A DNA stretch of 64,000 bases from Leptobacterium_A meishanense (GTDB lineage: Bacteria > Bacteroidota > Bacteroidia > Flavobacteriales > Flavobacteriaceae): assembly GCF_037645805.1 (NCBI RefSeq), contig NZ_JBBEXE010000009.1:1-64000 (forward strand), written 5' to 3'. Every line of letters begins with the position of its first letter. Within the stretch, counting starts at the first letter, position 1. Below the pieces are notes generated by a model. It was not told the origin of the DNA. It saw only the letters and a program-made list of their open reading frames with translations, and ran no database searches. Positions 27,645-36,240 of the stretch are shown here, piece after piece. The position numbers were made by a program, and so were the translations under genes.

Positions 27645-28187
27645 ATGTTTCCAATTGGAGTCATTGAAAAATGTAAAAATAATAACCGTAAGGCACAACT
27701 GAAGCTCTATCAACAGTATTGTGACGGAATGTTTTGTGTAGCAATGCGTTTTCTAAAAAATACAGAAGATGCAGAAGATGTAGTTCAAGAAGCATTTATC
27801 AAAGCATTCAAAAAAATAGAACAGTACAAAGCAGAAGTAACCTTTGGTGCATGGTTAAAGAAAATAGTGGTCAACAAATGCATTGATTTTTTAAAGAAGA
27901 AAAAAGAATACTTATTAGAGCTAGATGAAGGGTATATGTACATGGCAGATGACAACAATTGGGATGTAGAAGATCCAATAAGCATTGAAGAAGTGAAAGC
28001 CACTATAGAAACATTGCCGGACAAGTATAAATACGTGGTGATGCTGTATTTAATGGAAGGTTATGACCACAAAGAAATTTCGGAAATACTAAACATTACA
28101 GAAGTAGCTTCAAGAACGCAACTGATGCGAGGAAAAAACAAGTTGAAAGAATTATTAAAAAGTAAACATTATGGCACAAGACATTAG
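27645..28187 (+). CDS. ECF-type RNA polymerase sigma factor
   Basis: This 180-residue sigma factor has region 2 (MRFLKNTEDAEDVVQEAFIKAFKKIEQYK, then TFGAWLKKIVVNKCIDFLKKKK) and region 4 (LPDKYKYVVMLYLMEGYDHKEISEILNITEVASRTQLMRGKNKLKELL). No extra C-terminal domain is present. The downstream gene starts inside its last 17 bases and is the probable anti-sigma factor. Confidence 0.92.
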   Translation: MFPIGVIEKCKNNNRKAQLKLYQQYCDGMFCVAMRFLKNTEDAEDVVQEAFIKAFKKIEQYKAEVTFGAWLKKIVVNKCIDFLKKKKEYLLELDEGYMYMADDNNWDVEDPISIEEVKATIETLPDKYKYVVMLYLMEGYDHKEISEILNITEVASRTQLMRGKNKLKELLKSKHYGTRH

Positions 28188-28767
28188 AAAACTTTTTAAG
28201 GAGAAGGAACATTTAACTACTCATAAAATGAAAAAAGGGCACGAGGAACGCTTTTTACAAAAGCTTGAAATAGTATTGCCTAAGCATAGAAAGAATTCTT
28301 TTTTCATTTTTCAAATAGCAGCATCTGTTACAGTATTAATTGCGGTAAGCTATTTTTCGTATCAATATTTGAACAAGAACAAGAATATACACGATAATAA
28401 TACAGTTGTAGAAACTAAAAAGGATGAGCCAACCATTGAAAATGGAATTACGCTAGGTGATATCTCCCCTGAACTCAAAAAGGTTCAGGATTATTATTTA
28501 GCTAATATCAATTTAGAACTATTAGAGATTGAGGTAACCCCAGAAAACAAACAACTTTTCGACAGTTATATAAACCGGCTGGAAGAGCTAGACGAAGAAT
28601 ACAAAACCTTAAACGAAGAATTAAACAGTATAGGGCCTAATGAATATACCGTTACGGCACTTATTAATAATTTACAATTACGGTTACAATTGCTATACAA
28701 GTTAAAAGACAAATTAAAAGAACTAAAAGAGAAAACAAATGAAACAGTTAAAGATCAACAAGCTTAG
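28171..28767 (+). CDS. Probable anti-sigma factor, single-pass membrane protein
   Basis: This 198-residue protein has a cytosolic N-terminal part of about 45 residues, one transmembrane helix (about 46-66; FQIAASVTVLIAVSYFSYQYL) and an envelope-side helical part rich in Leu, Glu and Lys. There is no zinc HxxxCxxC anti-sigma motif. The role is inferred from the reading-frame overlap with the upstream ECF gene and the topology; it is a common arrangement in Bacteroidota. It overlaps the next gene by 29 bp. Confidence 0.75.
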   Translation: MAQDIRKLFKEKEHLTTHKMKKGHEERFLQKLEIVLPKHRKNSFFIFQIAASVTVLIAVSYFSYQYLNKNKNIHDNNTVVETKKDEPTIENGITLGDISPELKKVQDYYLANINLELLEIEVTPENKQLFDSYINRLEELDEEYKTLNEELNSIGPNEYTVTALINNLQLRLQLLYKLKDKLKELKEKTNETVKDQQA

Positions 28768-30193
28768 TATAGTACTATGGGTACTAGTAACAGGAGCAAC
28801 TTTTAGTGTTTATGCACAAAAGCAAACAAAAAAGACTACTGAAAGTTTTGATGTAAACAAAGATGTTACCATCGATATCAACACCAGTTACACAGATATT
28901 GAATTTGAAACGTGGAACAAAAACAAAGTAGAGATAACGGCTATCTTAGAAATAGATGGAGCTTCTGAAGAAGAAGTCGAAGGATATTTTGAAAGTTGGG
29001 ATTTTGAAGCTCTAGGAAATAAAAGCAAGGTATCTATCAGTACTAAAGGAAATATGTGGTTTCACAGAGGAGGAAATGCAACAGTGATAGCTCCCGGCAC
29101 CATGGAATTTGATTTTGTGATGCCGGAAATTTCTGAGATACCGGAAATTGCTCCGTTTGTTATCCAGTTGGATAGCTTGCATGTAATGCCTCCGATACCA
29201 CCCATGGTATTTCACGAATTTGATTCTTTTTCTTTCGATTATGAAGCTTATGAAAAAGAAGGCGATGCCTATCTAAAAAAGTGGAAAGAAAAGTTTAATA
29301 AAAATTTTAATGAAAACTTCAAAAAAGAAATGGAAGTTTGGAAGAAGGAAATGGCACAGCATAAAAAAGAAATGGAAAAAATAAAGTGGGAAGTAAAAAT
29401 AGATAGAGATGAAATCAAAAAAGAAAAAGAACAGGCCTTAAAAGAAGCAAAAAAGGCTATAGAGGAGCAGAAGCATGAAATAGAAGAAGCAAAAATCATC
29501 TTAAAGGAAACCATGCGAAACAAAAAAGAGGGGAATATGTTTTTCTTTGCCCCTGATGGTAAAAAAGGAAACCTAAAAGTAAAAAAAACCATTAAAATCA
29601 AAATACCAAAAGATGCCAAACTAAAAATGAACGTGCGGCACGGCGAAGTGAAATTGGCAGAAAACACTACAAACATTAAAGCAACCTTGTCTTATACAAG
29701 GTTGCTTGCCAATAACATAAATGGCGAATACACAGACATTGAAGCTTTTTATGCCCCTGTTGCTGTACAGAACTGGAATTATGGACAGTTAAAAGTAAAT
29801 TATGTTGATAAAGTGGCTATTGAAAATGTAAAGAGCTTGAAATTAACCGCCAATTCATCCAATGTTGTGATTGATAATCTAATAGATAATGGGTTTATTA
29901 ATGGTTCATTTGGCGAACTATATGTTGGAAACATAAACAAGAACTTTTCGACGTTGGATGTGAATTTGGAAAATACCGATACCGTGATCATCCTTCCGGA
30001 AACCGGATTTAATTTTTATTATAATGGAGCAGATTCAAAAGTAAAATATCCCAAAGAGATGATCGTAAAAACCACTGACAATTATGCGAATAAATTGATA
30101 AAAGGGTATTATAAAAACAAAAATCAAGATAAGATTATTAAAATAAATGCCCATTACAGTGATGTAGCATTGCGAAATGTGACTAACCAATAG
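28739..30193 (+). CDS. Exported protein with coiled-coil and DUF4097-like beta-solenoid
   Basis: This 484-residue protein has a signal peptide (about 1-27, cleavage after VYA). After a beta-rich segment (about 30-155), residues about 175-270 form a highly charged Lys/Glu coiled coil (KKEMEVWKKEMAQHKKEMEK and similar). From 275 on, short repeats such as LKLTANSSNVVIDNL and INGSFGELYVGNI suggest a DUF4097-like beta-solenoid. It is the third member of the sigma/anti-sigma operon and may be the envelope sensor or effector; that role is inference. Confidence 0.78.
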   Translation: MKQLKINKLSIVLWVLVTGATFSVYAQKQTKKTTESFDVNKDVTIDINTSYTDIEFETWNKNKVEITAILEIDGASEEEVEGYFESWDFEALGNKSKVSISTKGNMWFHRGGNATVIAPGTMEFDFVMPEISEIPEIAPFVIQLDSLHVMPPIPPMVFHEFDSFSFDYEAYEKEGDAYLKKWKEKFNKNFNENFKKEMEVWKKEMAQHKKEMEKIKWEVKIDRDEIKKEKEQALKEAKKAIEEQKHEIEEAKIILKETMRNKKEGNMFFFAPDGKKGNLKVKKTIKIKIPKDAKLKMNVRHGEVKLAENTTNIKATLSYTRLLANNINGEYTDIEAFYAPVAVQNWNYGQLKVNYVDKVAIENVKSLKLTANSSNVVIDNLIDNGFINGSFGELYVGNINKNFSTLDVNLENTDTVIILPETGFNFYYNGADSKVKYPKEMIVKTTDNYANKLIKGYYKNKNQDKIIKINAHYSDVALRNVTNQ

Positions 30194-30263
30194 TTTTTAC
30201 AAACACTTTTATCAGATATTAATTAAGTATTCAACTAAACTAAAACTATTAAAAATTAAAACT

Positions 30264-31043
30264 ATGCCAAACAAGATTATGTTAACCAATATATTTATTA
30301 TTATAACAACCTCCATACTTTTGACCGGATGTACTTCGGTAGACAAGCAAAAAGAGAATTTCACACCTGACTTTATTGTCAATAAATACTATGAAGCTGT
30401 TGGTGGCTATGAGAAATTGAAAAGTATCAATACACTCAGTAAAGATGGCCATTATATAGAACCGGCTTATAATATTATTGCAGTAGCAAAGATTCAAAAA
30501 AGAAGACCCAATTATAGAATCATTGGTGATATTGATTTAGTAGGATTTGAGGAAGGATATAATGGTCAAGCTTGGGAATATCATAAAGGAAGAGGTCTCA
30601 TTTTGAGTGAAGGAGAAGCTAAAGAAGTTATACTTGTTTCAAGTGAATTTGACTATCCTTTCATTGATGCTGAAGAGAAAGGGCATGAAATGTCATATAA
30701 AGGATTAGTGTCTTTAGGAGGGCTAATGGCACATAATATAGAGGTTATTATACATGTAATGAATTCTGAATACATAACGAATTTCTATTTCGATAAGGAT
30801 TCATATTTATTGATTGGCCAACGTAAAGTTATGCCAATTCATGCGGTCGGTGATGATGTTGAAATCATTGTTAAATATTCTGATTATAGAAATGTCAATG
30901 GGGTTTTGTATCCTTTTGCTCAAATTGAAAGAAGAGAGGGAACAGGAGCGTTTCTAAATGCTACTATTTGGAGTAAAATAGAAGCTAATATAGAAATACC
31001 ATTGGACACTTTTGATCCTCCATCTGAACCTGAGATTGACTGA
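30264..31043 (+). CDS. Lipoprotein, LolA/outer-membrane-lipoprotein-sorting-like
   Basis: This 259-residue protein has a signal peptide ending in the lipobox LTGC (Cys about residue 23). The mature part (YYEAVGGYEKLKSINTLSKDGHY, NYRIIGDIDLVGFEEGYNGQAWEY, YSDYRNVNGVLYPFAQIERREG) resembles the incomplete beta-barrel of LolA/LolB-like lipid-binding proteins in Bacteroidota, by pattern only. It follows the sigma operon by 70 bases and may belong to it. Confidence 0.7.
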   Translation: MPNKIMLTNIFIIITTSILLTGCTSVDKQKENFTPDFIVNKYYEAVGGYEKLKSINTLSKDGHYIEPAYNIIAVAKIQKRRPNYRIIGDIDLVGFEEGYNGQAWEYHKGRGLILSEGEAKEVILVSSEFDYPFIDAEEKGHEMSYKGLVSLGGLMAHNIEVIIHVMNSEYITNFYFDKDSYLLIGQRKVMPIHAVGDDVEIIVKYSDYRNVNGVLYPFAQIERREGTGAFLNATIWSKIEANIEIPLDTFDPPSEPEID

Positions 31044-31056
31044 GTCTAAAACATAA

Positions 31057-31129
31057 GCTCAATAAGTATTGTTGCTATTTACCAAGTCTTAATGAAAAAA
31101 ACCGTTAAGTTTAACGATACTTATTGAGC
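31057..31129. repeat. Long inverted repeat, 17-bp arms
   Basis: The left arm 31057-31073 and right arm 31113-31129 are complementary over 17 bp with one G:T wobble. A smaller hairpin, CGTTAA/TTAACG (31103-31116), overlaps the right arm, so the two structures exclude each other. No T run follows. It lies 14 bases after the lipoprotein stop and about 75 bases before the tetR promoter element. Confidence 0.7.
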
Positions 31130-31201
31130 CTATTATATAAAACCTGGTTAATAATAACCAAATATATTTGACTATCATCAGATACTTTGTGTTTTTATTT
31201 A

Positions 31202-31209
31202 TATCTTTG
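31202..31209 (+). promoter_or_regulatory. -7 promoter element of tetR-family gene
   Basis: TATCTTTG matches TAnnTTTG exactly and sits directly before the palindromic operator at 31211. Confidence 0.6.
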
Positions 31210-31210
31210 C

Positions 31211-31229
31211 AATACGACCGGTCTAATTA
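31211..31229 (+). promoter_or_regulatory. Predicted TetR-family operator 1
   Basis: AATACGACCGGTCTAATTA, with the 8-bp palindrome GACCGGTC, lies between the -7 element and the regulator's start codon. A near-identical 19-mer with a symmetric change of the central two bases lies at 31817-31835. Confidence 0.72.
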
Positions 31230-31798
31230 TGAGACAAAAATATACCACAGAAGAAATATTAGAGAAAGGGCTAGAAGTAATGATCCTTAAAGGATATAAT
31301 TATTCTGGTCTCAATGAATTGTTGAAAGTAAGCGATATTCCAAAAGGGTCGTTTTACAATCATTTTAAAAGCAAAGAAGATTTTGGGGCACAATTGATAC
31401 AGTTCTATGGTGCTAAACTGTACGCACATTTAGAATCGTATGTGAACAATAAAGAATTGAGCCCTTTAAATAGGATAAAAACATTTTATACAGATCTAAT
31501 AAAAGTAATGGCCAGAAGGGGTTATACTTGCGGTTGTCTTATAGGGAACATGAGCCAGGAGGTAGGAGACTTGAATACTACCTTAAGCAATGCTGTCAAT
31601 AATGAATTAAAGAAGACAAAATATTTACTGGAACAAACCATAAAAGAAGCACAAGAAGCGGGAGAGGTGAAAAACACCGATGCATCCGAATGGGCAGACT
31701 ATATTCAAAACAACTGGCACGGTGCTCTATTGAGGATGAAAACAGAACAGTCTGAAAAACCTCTGCAGTTGTTTATGGAATATACTTTTTCGAGTTAA
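31229..31798 (+). CDS. TetR/AcrR-family transcriptional regulator
   Basis: This 189-residue repressor (ATG at 31229) has an N-terminal helix-turn-helix (ILEKGLEVMILKGYNYSGLNELLKVSDIPKGSFYNHFKSKEDF) and a C-terminal ligand domain with two Cys in GYTCGCLIGNMSQE, like the YcdC/NemR/AcuR-type TetR subgroup. Cysteines there might sense electrophiles, as NemR does; that is inference. It heads an operon with an SRPBCC protein and a haloalkane-dehalogenase-like enzyme. Operators before itself and before the next gene suggest autoregulation. Confidence 0.9.
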   Translation: MRQKYTTEEILEKGLEVMILKGYNYSGLNELLKVSDIPKGSFYNHFKSKEDFGAQLIQFYGAKLYAHLESYVNNKELSPLNRIKTFYTDLIKVMARRGYTCGCLIGNMSQEVGDLNTTLSNAVNNELKKTKYLLEQTIKEAQEAGEVKNTDASEWADYIQNNWHGALLRMKTEQSEKPLQLFMEYTFSS

Positions 31799-31816
31799 AA
31801 AAATTTACATAAATAT

Positions 31817-31835
31817 AATACGACTAGTCTAATTA
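31817..31835 (+). promoter_or_regulatory. Predicted TetR-family operator 2
   Basis: AATACGACTAGTCTAATTA differs from operator 1 only in the central CG to TA, which keeps the GACTAGTC palindrome. It lies 14 bases before the SRPBCC gene start. Confidence 0.72.
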
Positions 31836-31849
31836 AATTAAAATTAAAA

Positions 31850-32329
31850 ATGGAAGCACAAGTAGCAACGTTTAACCCGAAAGACCACACAAAAGCACCT
31901 TTGAAAGCAAAAGTGTCTGGTCTTGTAAAAAAATCTGTAACAGAAGTTTTCGATCAGTTAAAAGATCATGAAAGTATGTCCAAATGGGTCCCTATGATGA
32001 AAAAAGTAGAGATGAACCATGATTCTTCTGCATCCACAGGCGCATGCGATGTAGGTTCGGTACGTGTATGTCAATTCGGTAAAGACCGATTGGTAGAGAA
32101 GATCGTGGCATGGCAACCTCCAAAACTGTATGCATACTCAGCAGAGGATACTGCCGACGCATCTGACCACTTGGGAGTTGTAGAATGTGAAGACAATGGT
32201 GATGGCACTACTACCGTAAGTTGGTCACAATACTTTAACCCTAAAAACCCTGTAAAAGGTTTCTTTATGGGAATCATCATGAAAAAAGTATTGAAGAAAG
32301 CCATTAAGAACCTTAATAAAGTAGCTTAA
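31850..32329 (+). CDS. SRPBCC-family (START/polyketide cyclase-like) protein
   Basis: This 159-residue soluble protein has the SRPBCC helix-grip pattern: KAKVSGLVKKSVTEVFDQLKDHESMSKWVPMMKKVEM, a central beta region with VGSVRVCQFGKDRLVEKIVAWQPP, and a C-terminal amphipathic helix (MGIIMKKVLKKAIKNLNKVA). The family binds hydrophobic ligands in a deep pocket. It lies between the TetR regulator and the dehalogenase-like gene, 4 bases before the latter, so it may carry the hydrophobic substrate. That is inference. Confidence 0.83.
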   Translation: MEAQVATFNPKDHTKAPLKAKVSGLVKKSVTEVFDQLKDHESMSKWVPMMKKVEMNHDSSASTGACDVGSVRVCQFGKDRLVEKIVAWQPPKLYAYSAEDTADASDHLGVVECEDNGDGTTTVSWSQYFNPKNPVKGFFMGIIMKKVLKKAIKNLNKVA

Positions 32330-32333
32330 AACT

Positions 32334-33212
32334 ATGGGAGAATTGACAAAAGATAAAATAACGTCGCACTTTACTGAAGTATTAGGGCAAAAAATCCATT
32401 ACCTTAAAACGGGTGAAGGTATCCCGATTGTATTTTTACATGGAAACCCTACTTCTTCGTACCTATGGAGAAATATCATTCCTCATGTAAGTGGGCAGGG
32501 AATGTGTATTGCCCCTGACCTAATAGGGATGGGAAAATCTGCAAAACCTGAAAGCGATTATGGTTTTTTTGAAAGCTATAAATATGTAGAAACATTATTA
32601 ATAGATAAATTAGGTTTAAAAGAGATTGTATTAGTAGGCCATGACTGGGGATCGGCAATTGCTTTTCATTTTGCGAAAAACCACCCAAAACTTGTCAAAG
32701 GCATTGTGTTTATGGAAGCCATTATAAATGCAGTTCCCGATTGGGACTCTGTACCTGATGCCATGAAAGATATTTTTTCACAATTCAGGACTGCCGGGGT
32801 TGGAGAGGAGCTGTTAATAAAGCAAAATATGTTCGTAGAACAAATATTGCCTATGGGAATTCTAAGGAAACTTAGTGATGAAGAGATGAATACCTATAGG
32901 GCTCCTTTTGAAAAAGAAGCGGATAGAAAGCCGGTATGGAAATGGCCTAATGAGCTTCCTATAGCAGGGGAACCTAAAGAAGTAGTAGAAGCAGTAAATG
33001 CATATAACATGTTTATGCAGGAAACAGCAATCCCTAAACTGCTTTTATATGCAGAACCGGGAGGTATTATGCCAAAACCACTGGTGGATTGGTGTGAAGC
33101 TAGCATGAAAAATATTACAGTAAAAAAAGTAGGAGAAGGTGTTCATTATATCCAAGAAGACTGTCCTGATGAAATAGGGCAGGCTGTAAGCAATTGGTTA
33201 GAGGAACTATGA
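32334..33212 (+). CDS. Haloalkane dehalogenase-like alpha/beta hydrolase
   Basis: This 292-residue enzyme matches the HLD-II (DhaA/LinB-type) pattern. H36-G-N38-P carries the halide-binding Asn, D104 in GHDWGSA is the nucleophile with halide-binding W105, E128 in FMEAI fits the catalytic acid, and H271 in GVHYIQEDCPDEIG is the base. HGNPTSSYLWRNIIPHV is typical of the family. Such enzymes hydrolyse carbon-halogen bonds. It has no signal peptide. It is co-transcribed with the SRPBCC gene and followed by a terminator. The natural substrate is unknown. Confidence 0.88.
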   Translation: MGELTKDKITSHFTEVLGQKIHYLKTGEGIPIVFLHGNPTSSYLWRNIIPHVSGQGMCIAPDLIGMGKSAKPESDYGFFESYKYVETLLIDKLGLKEIVLVGHDWGSAIAFHFAKNHPKLVKGIVFMEAIINAVPDWDSVPDAMKDIFSQFRTAGVGEELLIKQNMFVEQILPMGILRKLSDEEMNTYRAPFEKEADRKPVWKWPNELPIAGEPKEVVEAVNAYNMFMQETAIPKLLLYAEPGGIMPKPLVDWCEASMKNITVKKVGEGVHYIQEDCPDEIGQAVSNWLEEL

Positions 33213-33236
33213 TAATTTGGTTTGGTTAATATGTTT

Positions 33237-33273
33237 AAAAAGGGGAGCAAATGAAAATTACTTCCCTTTTTTT
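33237..33273 (+). terminator. Terminator after dehalogenase operon
   Basis: An 11-bp stem (AAAAAGGGGAG with CTTCCCTTTTT, one G:T wobble) with a 13-base loop ends in a T run, 24 bases after the stop. Confidence 0.8.
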
Positions 33274-33320
33274 AGCTAAAAATGTAATATAACAATAAAA
33301 TATTTACATATTTTAGCTAC

Positions 33321-34862
33321 ATGAAGCCTACTTATAATGCATATCTAAACTATGGTTTAGCCATAATTTTTATAATTATTCTATTTGCTTGCTCCAGAAA
33401 ACCGGATGATGATGTTATAGTTCCAGACCCGGACCCGGGTACCGGAACAGGTACTGATCCATCATGGGTGATTACCTCCGAAGAAAACACCTTTGAGTTA
33501 TTGTCTTCTCAGGAAGATTTTAGGATAAACCCCCTTCGCGGTCTATATAAATGGCGAAATGAAGAAGTAGCTCCGGTAGCATCACGAGAAATGTATCAAA
33601 GGTATTTTTGGAAAGATATAGAGACCGCTATGGGCGTGTATGACTTTTCAAGGATTATTGACGATTATAATGCAGCAATTGCGGAAGGAAAACGTTTTGC
33701 CTTTCGTATCCGTGCTATGGCAGGGCATGGCGATACAAGTGTTTATATGCCTAGCTACATAGTAAACAACCCCAGTTGCCAAAATGGCTGTGTATGGACG
33801 GTGAACGATTACCTTAATGGCAGTACCTTAGCGCCAACAGCTATGCCGGACTGGAACGACCCCTTTCTCATAGCACGTGCCAATGCACTATTTCAAGCGC
33901 TAGCAACGGGAATCCCTGACAGCAATAATCTGGCTTGGATTGATATTGGAATGGTAGGTGCATGGGGCGAGTGGGCGATTTCAGATGATGTTGATTATTC
34001 CAAAGCCCCCGGAACAATTGTTCCAATTACAGAGGCATCAGAAATTGCTTATGTAGATATGCACCTTAATGCTTTCCCTGATGTATTACAGTTGGCAAAG
34101 CTTACTGTTGATCATTTTAATGCCACGGATTATGCGATGAATACCCAGCAGATAGCAAGTGTTCCTGTAGGGCTCCGGGTAGATTGTATTGGAGAAACTG
34201 ATTTTTTTCAACAATTTAGGGTGCGTCCTGAAATAATGGAGAAAGTTCAGGAGAATTGGAAGAAGGCTCCCTTTATAGGTGAATTTTGTCGGATTTTCTC
34301 CGGAAATTTAACTACGAATTTTGAGGTTGCCATTAATCAAATAGCCGAATTTCATATCTCAGCAGTAGGTAACGGAAATGTAGGGCCTAATGGTACAAGT
34401 GAAGAAAAATGGCAGTCATTGACGGCTGCTGAACAGAATTCATTCATGGAAGCAGCTCGTTCTTTGGGATATAAATATGCCATTACTGCTTCAGATATAG
34501 CTATTACAGAATCCAATGGAACTTTTAGTTTACGCATAGACTTATCGTGGTTAAATGAAGGGAATGCACCCACTTATGAAGGTTGGACGTTAGAGATATG
34601 GTTGCAAAATACATCAACTTCTGAATTATTAGAGGAAGAACAATTAGATTTATTGTCTTTGACAGACATGGCAATAGGGACGGTGCAAACTAACCATACT
34701 TTGAGTTTGCCAACAGATATTGCTTCAGGAGACTATACGATAGCCATTCGAATAAGATCGGAAAATGAGGTAGTAACAAGCCCGTTACTTTTATCCAATA
34801 CGGCAATGAGTGAAGAAGGTAACCTCGTTTTAGGGGTCTTACATTGGGATGAGGGGAACTAA
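33321..34862 (+). CDS. Lipoprotein with GH-like barrel and DUF4832 domain
   Basis: This 513-residue lipoprotein has a lipobox (LFACS, Cys about residue 24) and a Pro/Asp/Gly linker. The central region has the pattern of family-10/42-like (beta/alpha)8 glycoside hydrolase folds seen with DUF4832 (INPLRGLYKWRNE, YQRYFWKDIETAMGVYDFSRI, LAWIDIGMVGAWGEWAI). The C-terminal part (about 330-510) matches DUF4832 (LGYKYAITASDIAI, IDLSWLNEGNAPTYEGWTLEIWL). Such proteins are surface glycan-binding or -cleaving. A convergent CBM9 lipoprotein gene ends 4 bases away. Confidence 0.8.
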   Translation: MKPTYNAYLNYGLAIIFIIILFACSRKPDDDVIVPDPDPGTGTGTDPSWVITSEENTFELLSSQEDFRINPLRGLYKWRNEEVAPVASREMYQRYFWKDIETAMGVYDFSRIIDDYNAAIAEGKRFAFRIRAMAGHGDTSVYMPSYIVNNPSCQNGCVWTVNDYLNGSTLAPTAMPDWNDPFLIARANALFQALATGIPDSNNLAWIDIGMVGAWGEWAISDDVDYSKAPGTIVPITEASEIAYVDMHLNAFPDVLQLAKLTVDHFNATDYAMNTQQIASVPVGLRVDCIGETDFFQQFRVRPEIMEKVQENWKKAPFIGEFCRIFSGNLTTNFEVAINQIAEFHISAVGNGNVGPNGTSEEKWQSLTAAEQNSFMEAARSLGYKYAITASDIAITESNGTFSLRIDLSWLNEGNAPTYEGWTLEIWLQNTSTSELLEEEQLDLLSLTDMAIGTVQTNHTLSLPTDIASGDYTIAIRIRSENEVVTSPLLLSNTAMSEEGNLVLGVLHWDEGN

Positions 34863-34865
34863 GCC

Positions 34866-35603
34866 TTAGTTGCTTAGTATTAATGTGCCAAAAATATCGG
34901 CATTGATCCACCCTTGATTTTTATCTTCGCCCGGTACAAAGACTGATCCGATAAAATTTTCCCGCTCTTTACTGGCGTCATTGTCACAATAGGCAAGTGC
35001 AAACCCTACATTTTTTCCTGAAATTAATTTTTTAGGTGTATTTTTTTTACCATCCTTAAAGTCATTATCATATAATTTTACAGCCAACTCCCATGTAGAG
35101 GTATTTCCATTCGTTATTCTTTTTGAAATTAAATGGTCATTATATAAATGTGGCTGCTTGTCAGGACCAAGATCAACTACATTTCCATCTAAAGCCACAT
35201 GATAAGCAAAGGCGTTATGATTGTATTGATGCATCCCTCCTGAATTATCCTCATCGATGAAAACCTCTACACAATCATCATCCCACCATAAAGTCAAGGG
35301 GTTATCATATTGATCCAACAAAACATCATCGACAATTTCGACTAGTATATAGAGCGCCTCTTCATTCCAGCTCAGCTTGTACTTTCCTGTAAAATCATCG
35401 GGAGTGAATGTATTGCCAATCCATCGTTGGTCAAGCTGTAACCAATTGGTATTTTGCCAACAAATATCATTAGCAATACCATCAATTACAGGTGTTGCCT
35501 GCGTTTTAGAAACAGTAATAACTTGATGATCTCCTTTTTTATTACAACTTAACATAAAGAACGTGAGTGTAAGTAAAGCGACTGTTTTTCTCATGAATAA
35601 CAA
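34866..35603 (-). CDS. CBM9-like carbohydrate-binding lipoprotein
   Basis: This protein of about 242-245 residues has a signal peptide and lipobox (FFMLSC). The mature domain is family-9-like: IDGIANDICWQNTNWLQLD, YKLSWNEEALYILVEIVDD, WWDDDCVEVFIDEDNSG and HNAFAYHVALDGNVVDLG. Stand-alone CBM9 lipoproteins are frequent near polysaccharide-degrading loci in Bacteroidota. The start at 35594 (MRKTV) is as likely as 35603. Confidence 0.87.
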   Translation of the reverse strand: MLFMRKTVALLTLTFFMLSCNKKGDHQVITVSKTQATPVIDGIANDICWQNTNWLQLDQRWIGNTFTPDDFTGKYKLSWNEEALYILVEIVDDVLLDQYDNPLTLWWDDDCVEVFIDEDNSGGMHQYNHNAFAYHVALDGNVVDLGPDKQPHLYNDHLISKRITNGNTSTWELAVKLYDNDFKDGKKNTPKKLISGKNVGFALAYCDNDASKERENFIGSVFVPGEDKNQGWINADIFGTLILSN

Positions 35604-35633
35604 ATGATTGTTAAGCGTAAAGATAAAAAATGG

Positions 35634-36236
35634 CTATTCGTGCTGCCAATGATCACTGTCTTTATTTTTTGGCGACAAGCCAAGAATTTCACCGTCTAGT
35701 GAAACACCCAGTCCTAAAACAGTTCGGTTGGCGTAGTTGAAATAGCTTACTACTTGGTTGATTTCTAGAATCTCCCCGTCTTGATATCCGGCACTTTTCA
35801 TTTTAATGAAATCATTTTTTTCGATTTTAGAAAGTGAACGGGTTAATTTTCTGGCATAATTAAGGGCTACTAACTCTTTTGGAGTAAATACGATATTCAA
35901 CGTATTGTTTTCTATCGCATTTTTTATGGTTGTTGTTTTTTGTTCATCACCGAGAAACCGTTTCATTCCTTCTGTATGATGGGCATAACAGTAGTTGCAT
36001 CGATTCAGGTAACTGACATAGCTCCCCAATGCTTCTAAAAACCAATTTGGCAATGTATTTCCACTATGGTGCAATACGTTTTTGTATAAGCTCATGTGCC
36101 CCGTCAATGTATGGGGCCGGAGGCTGTGTATGGTTAGGATATTATCGATATGATTATCAGGCCCCTTTATCTTGTTATAGATGTTTTTTAATTTTCCGGA
36201 GGCCTCTCCGTATGGAATTGTTTTTATCCAGCTCAT
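35634..36236 (-). CDS. AhpD/carboxymuconolactone decarboxylase-like protein
   Basis: This protein of about 200 residues belongs to the peroxidase-related all-helical AhpD fold. The active-site-like motif SYLNRCNYCYAHH carries a CxxC pair followed by His, as in AhpD. Members reduce peroxiredoxins or act as decarboxylases. It is downstream of msrA on the same strand, suggesting an oxidative-stress unit. The start at 36236 (MSWIKT) is preferred over 36242. Confidence 0.84.
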   Translation of the reverse strand: MSWIKTIPYGEASGKLKNIYNKIKGPDNHIDNILTIHSLRPHTLTGHMSLYKNVLHHSGNTLPNWFLEALGSYVSYLNRCNYCYAHHTEGMKRFLGDEQKTTTIKNAIENNTLNIVFTPKELVALNYARKLTRSLSKIEKNDFIKMKSAGYQDGEILEINQVVSYFNYANRTVLGLGVSLDGEILGLSPKNKDSDHWQHE

Positions 36237-36240
36237 AAAC

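Noticed and set aside
29269..29676. Phe/Ser-rich open frame antisense to the coiled-coil protein
   Set aside because: It is the mirror of Lys/Glu-rich codons in the real gene; no support as a protein.
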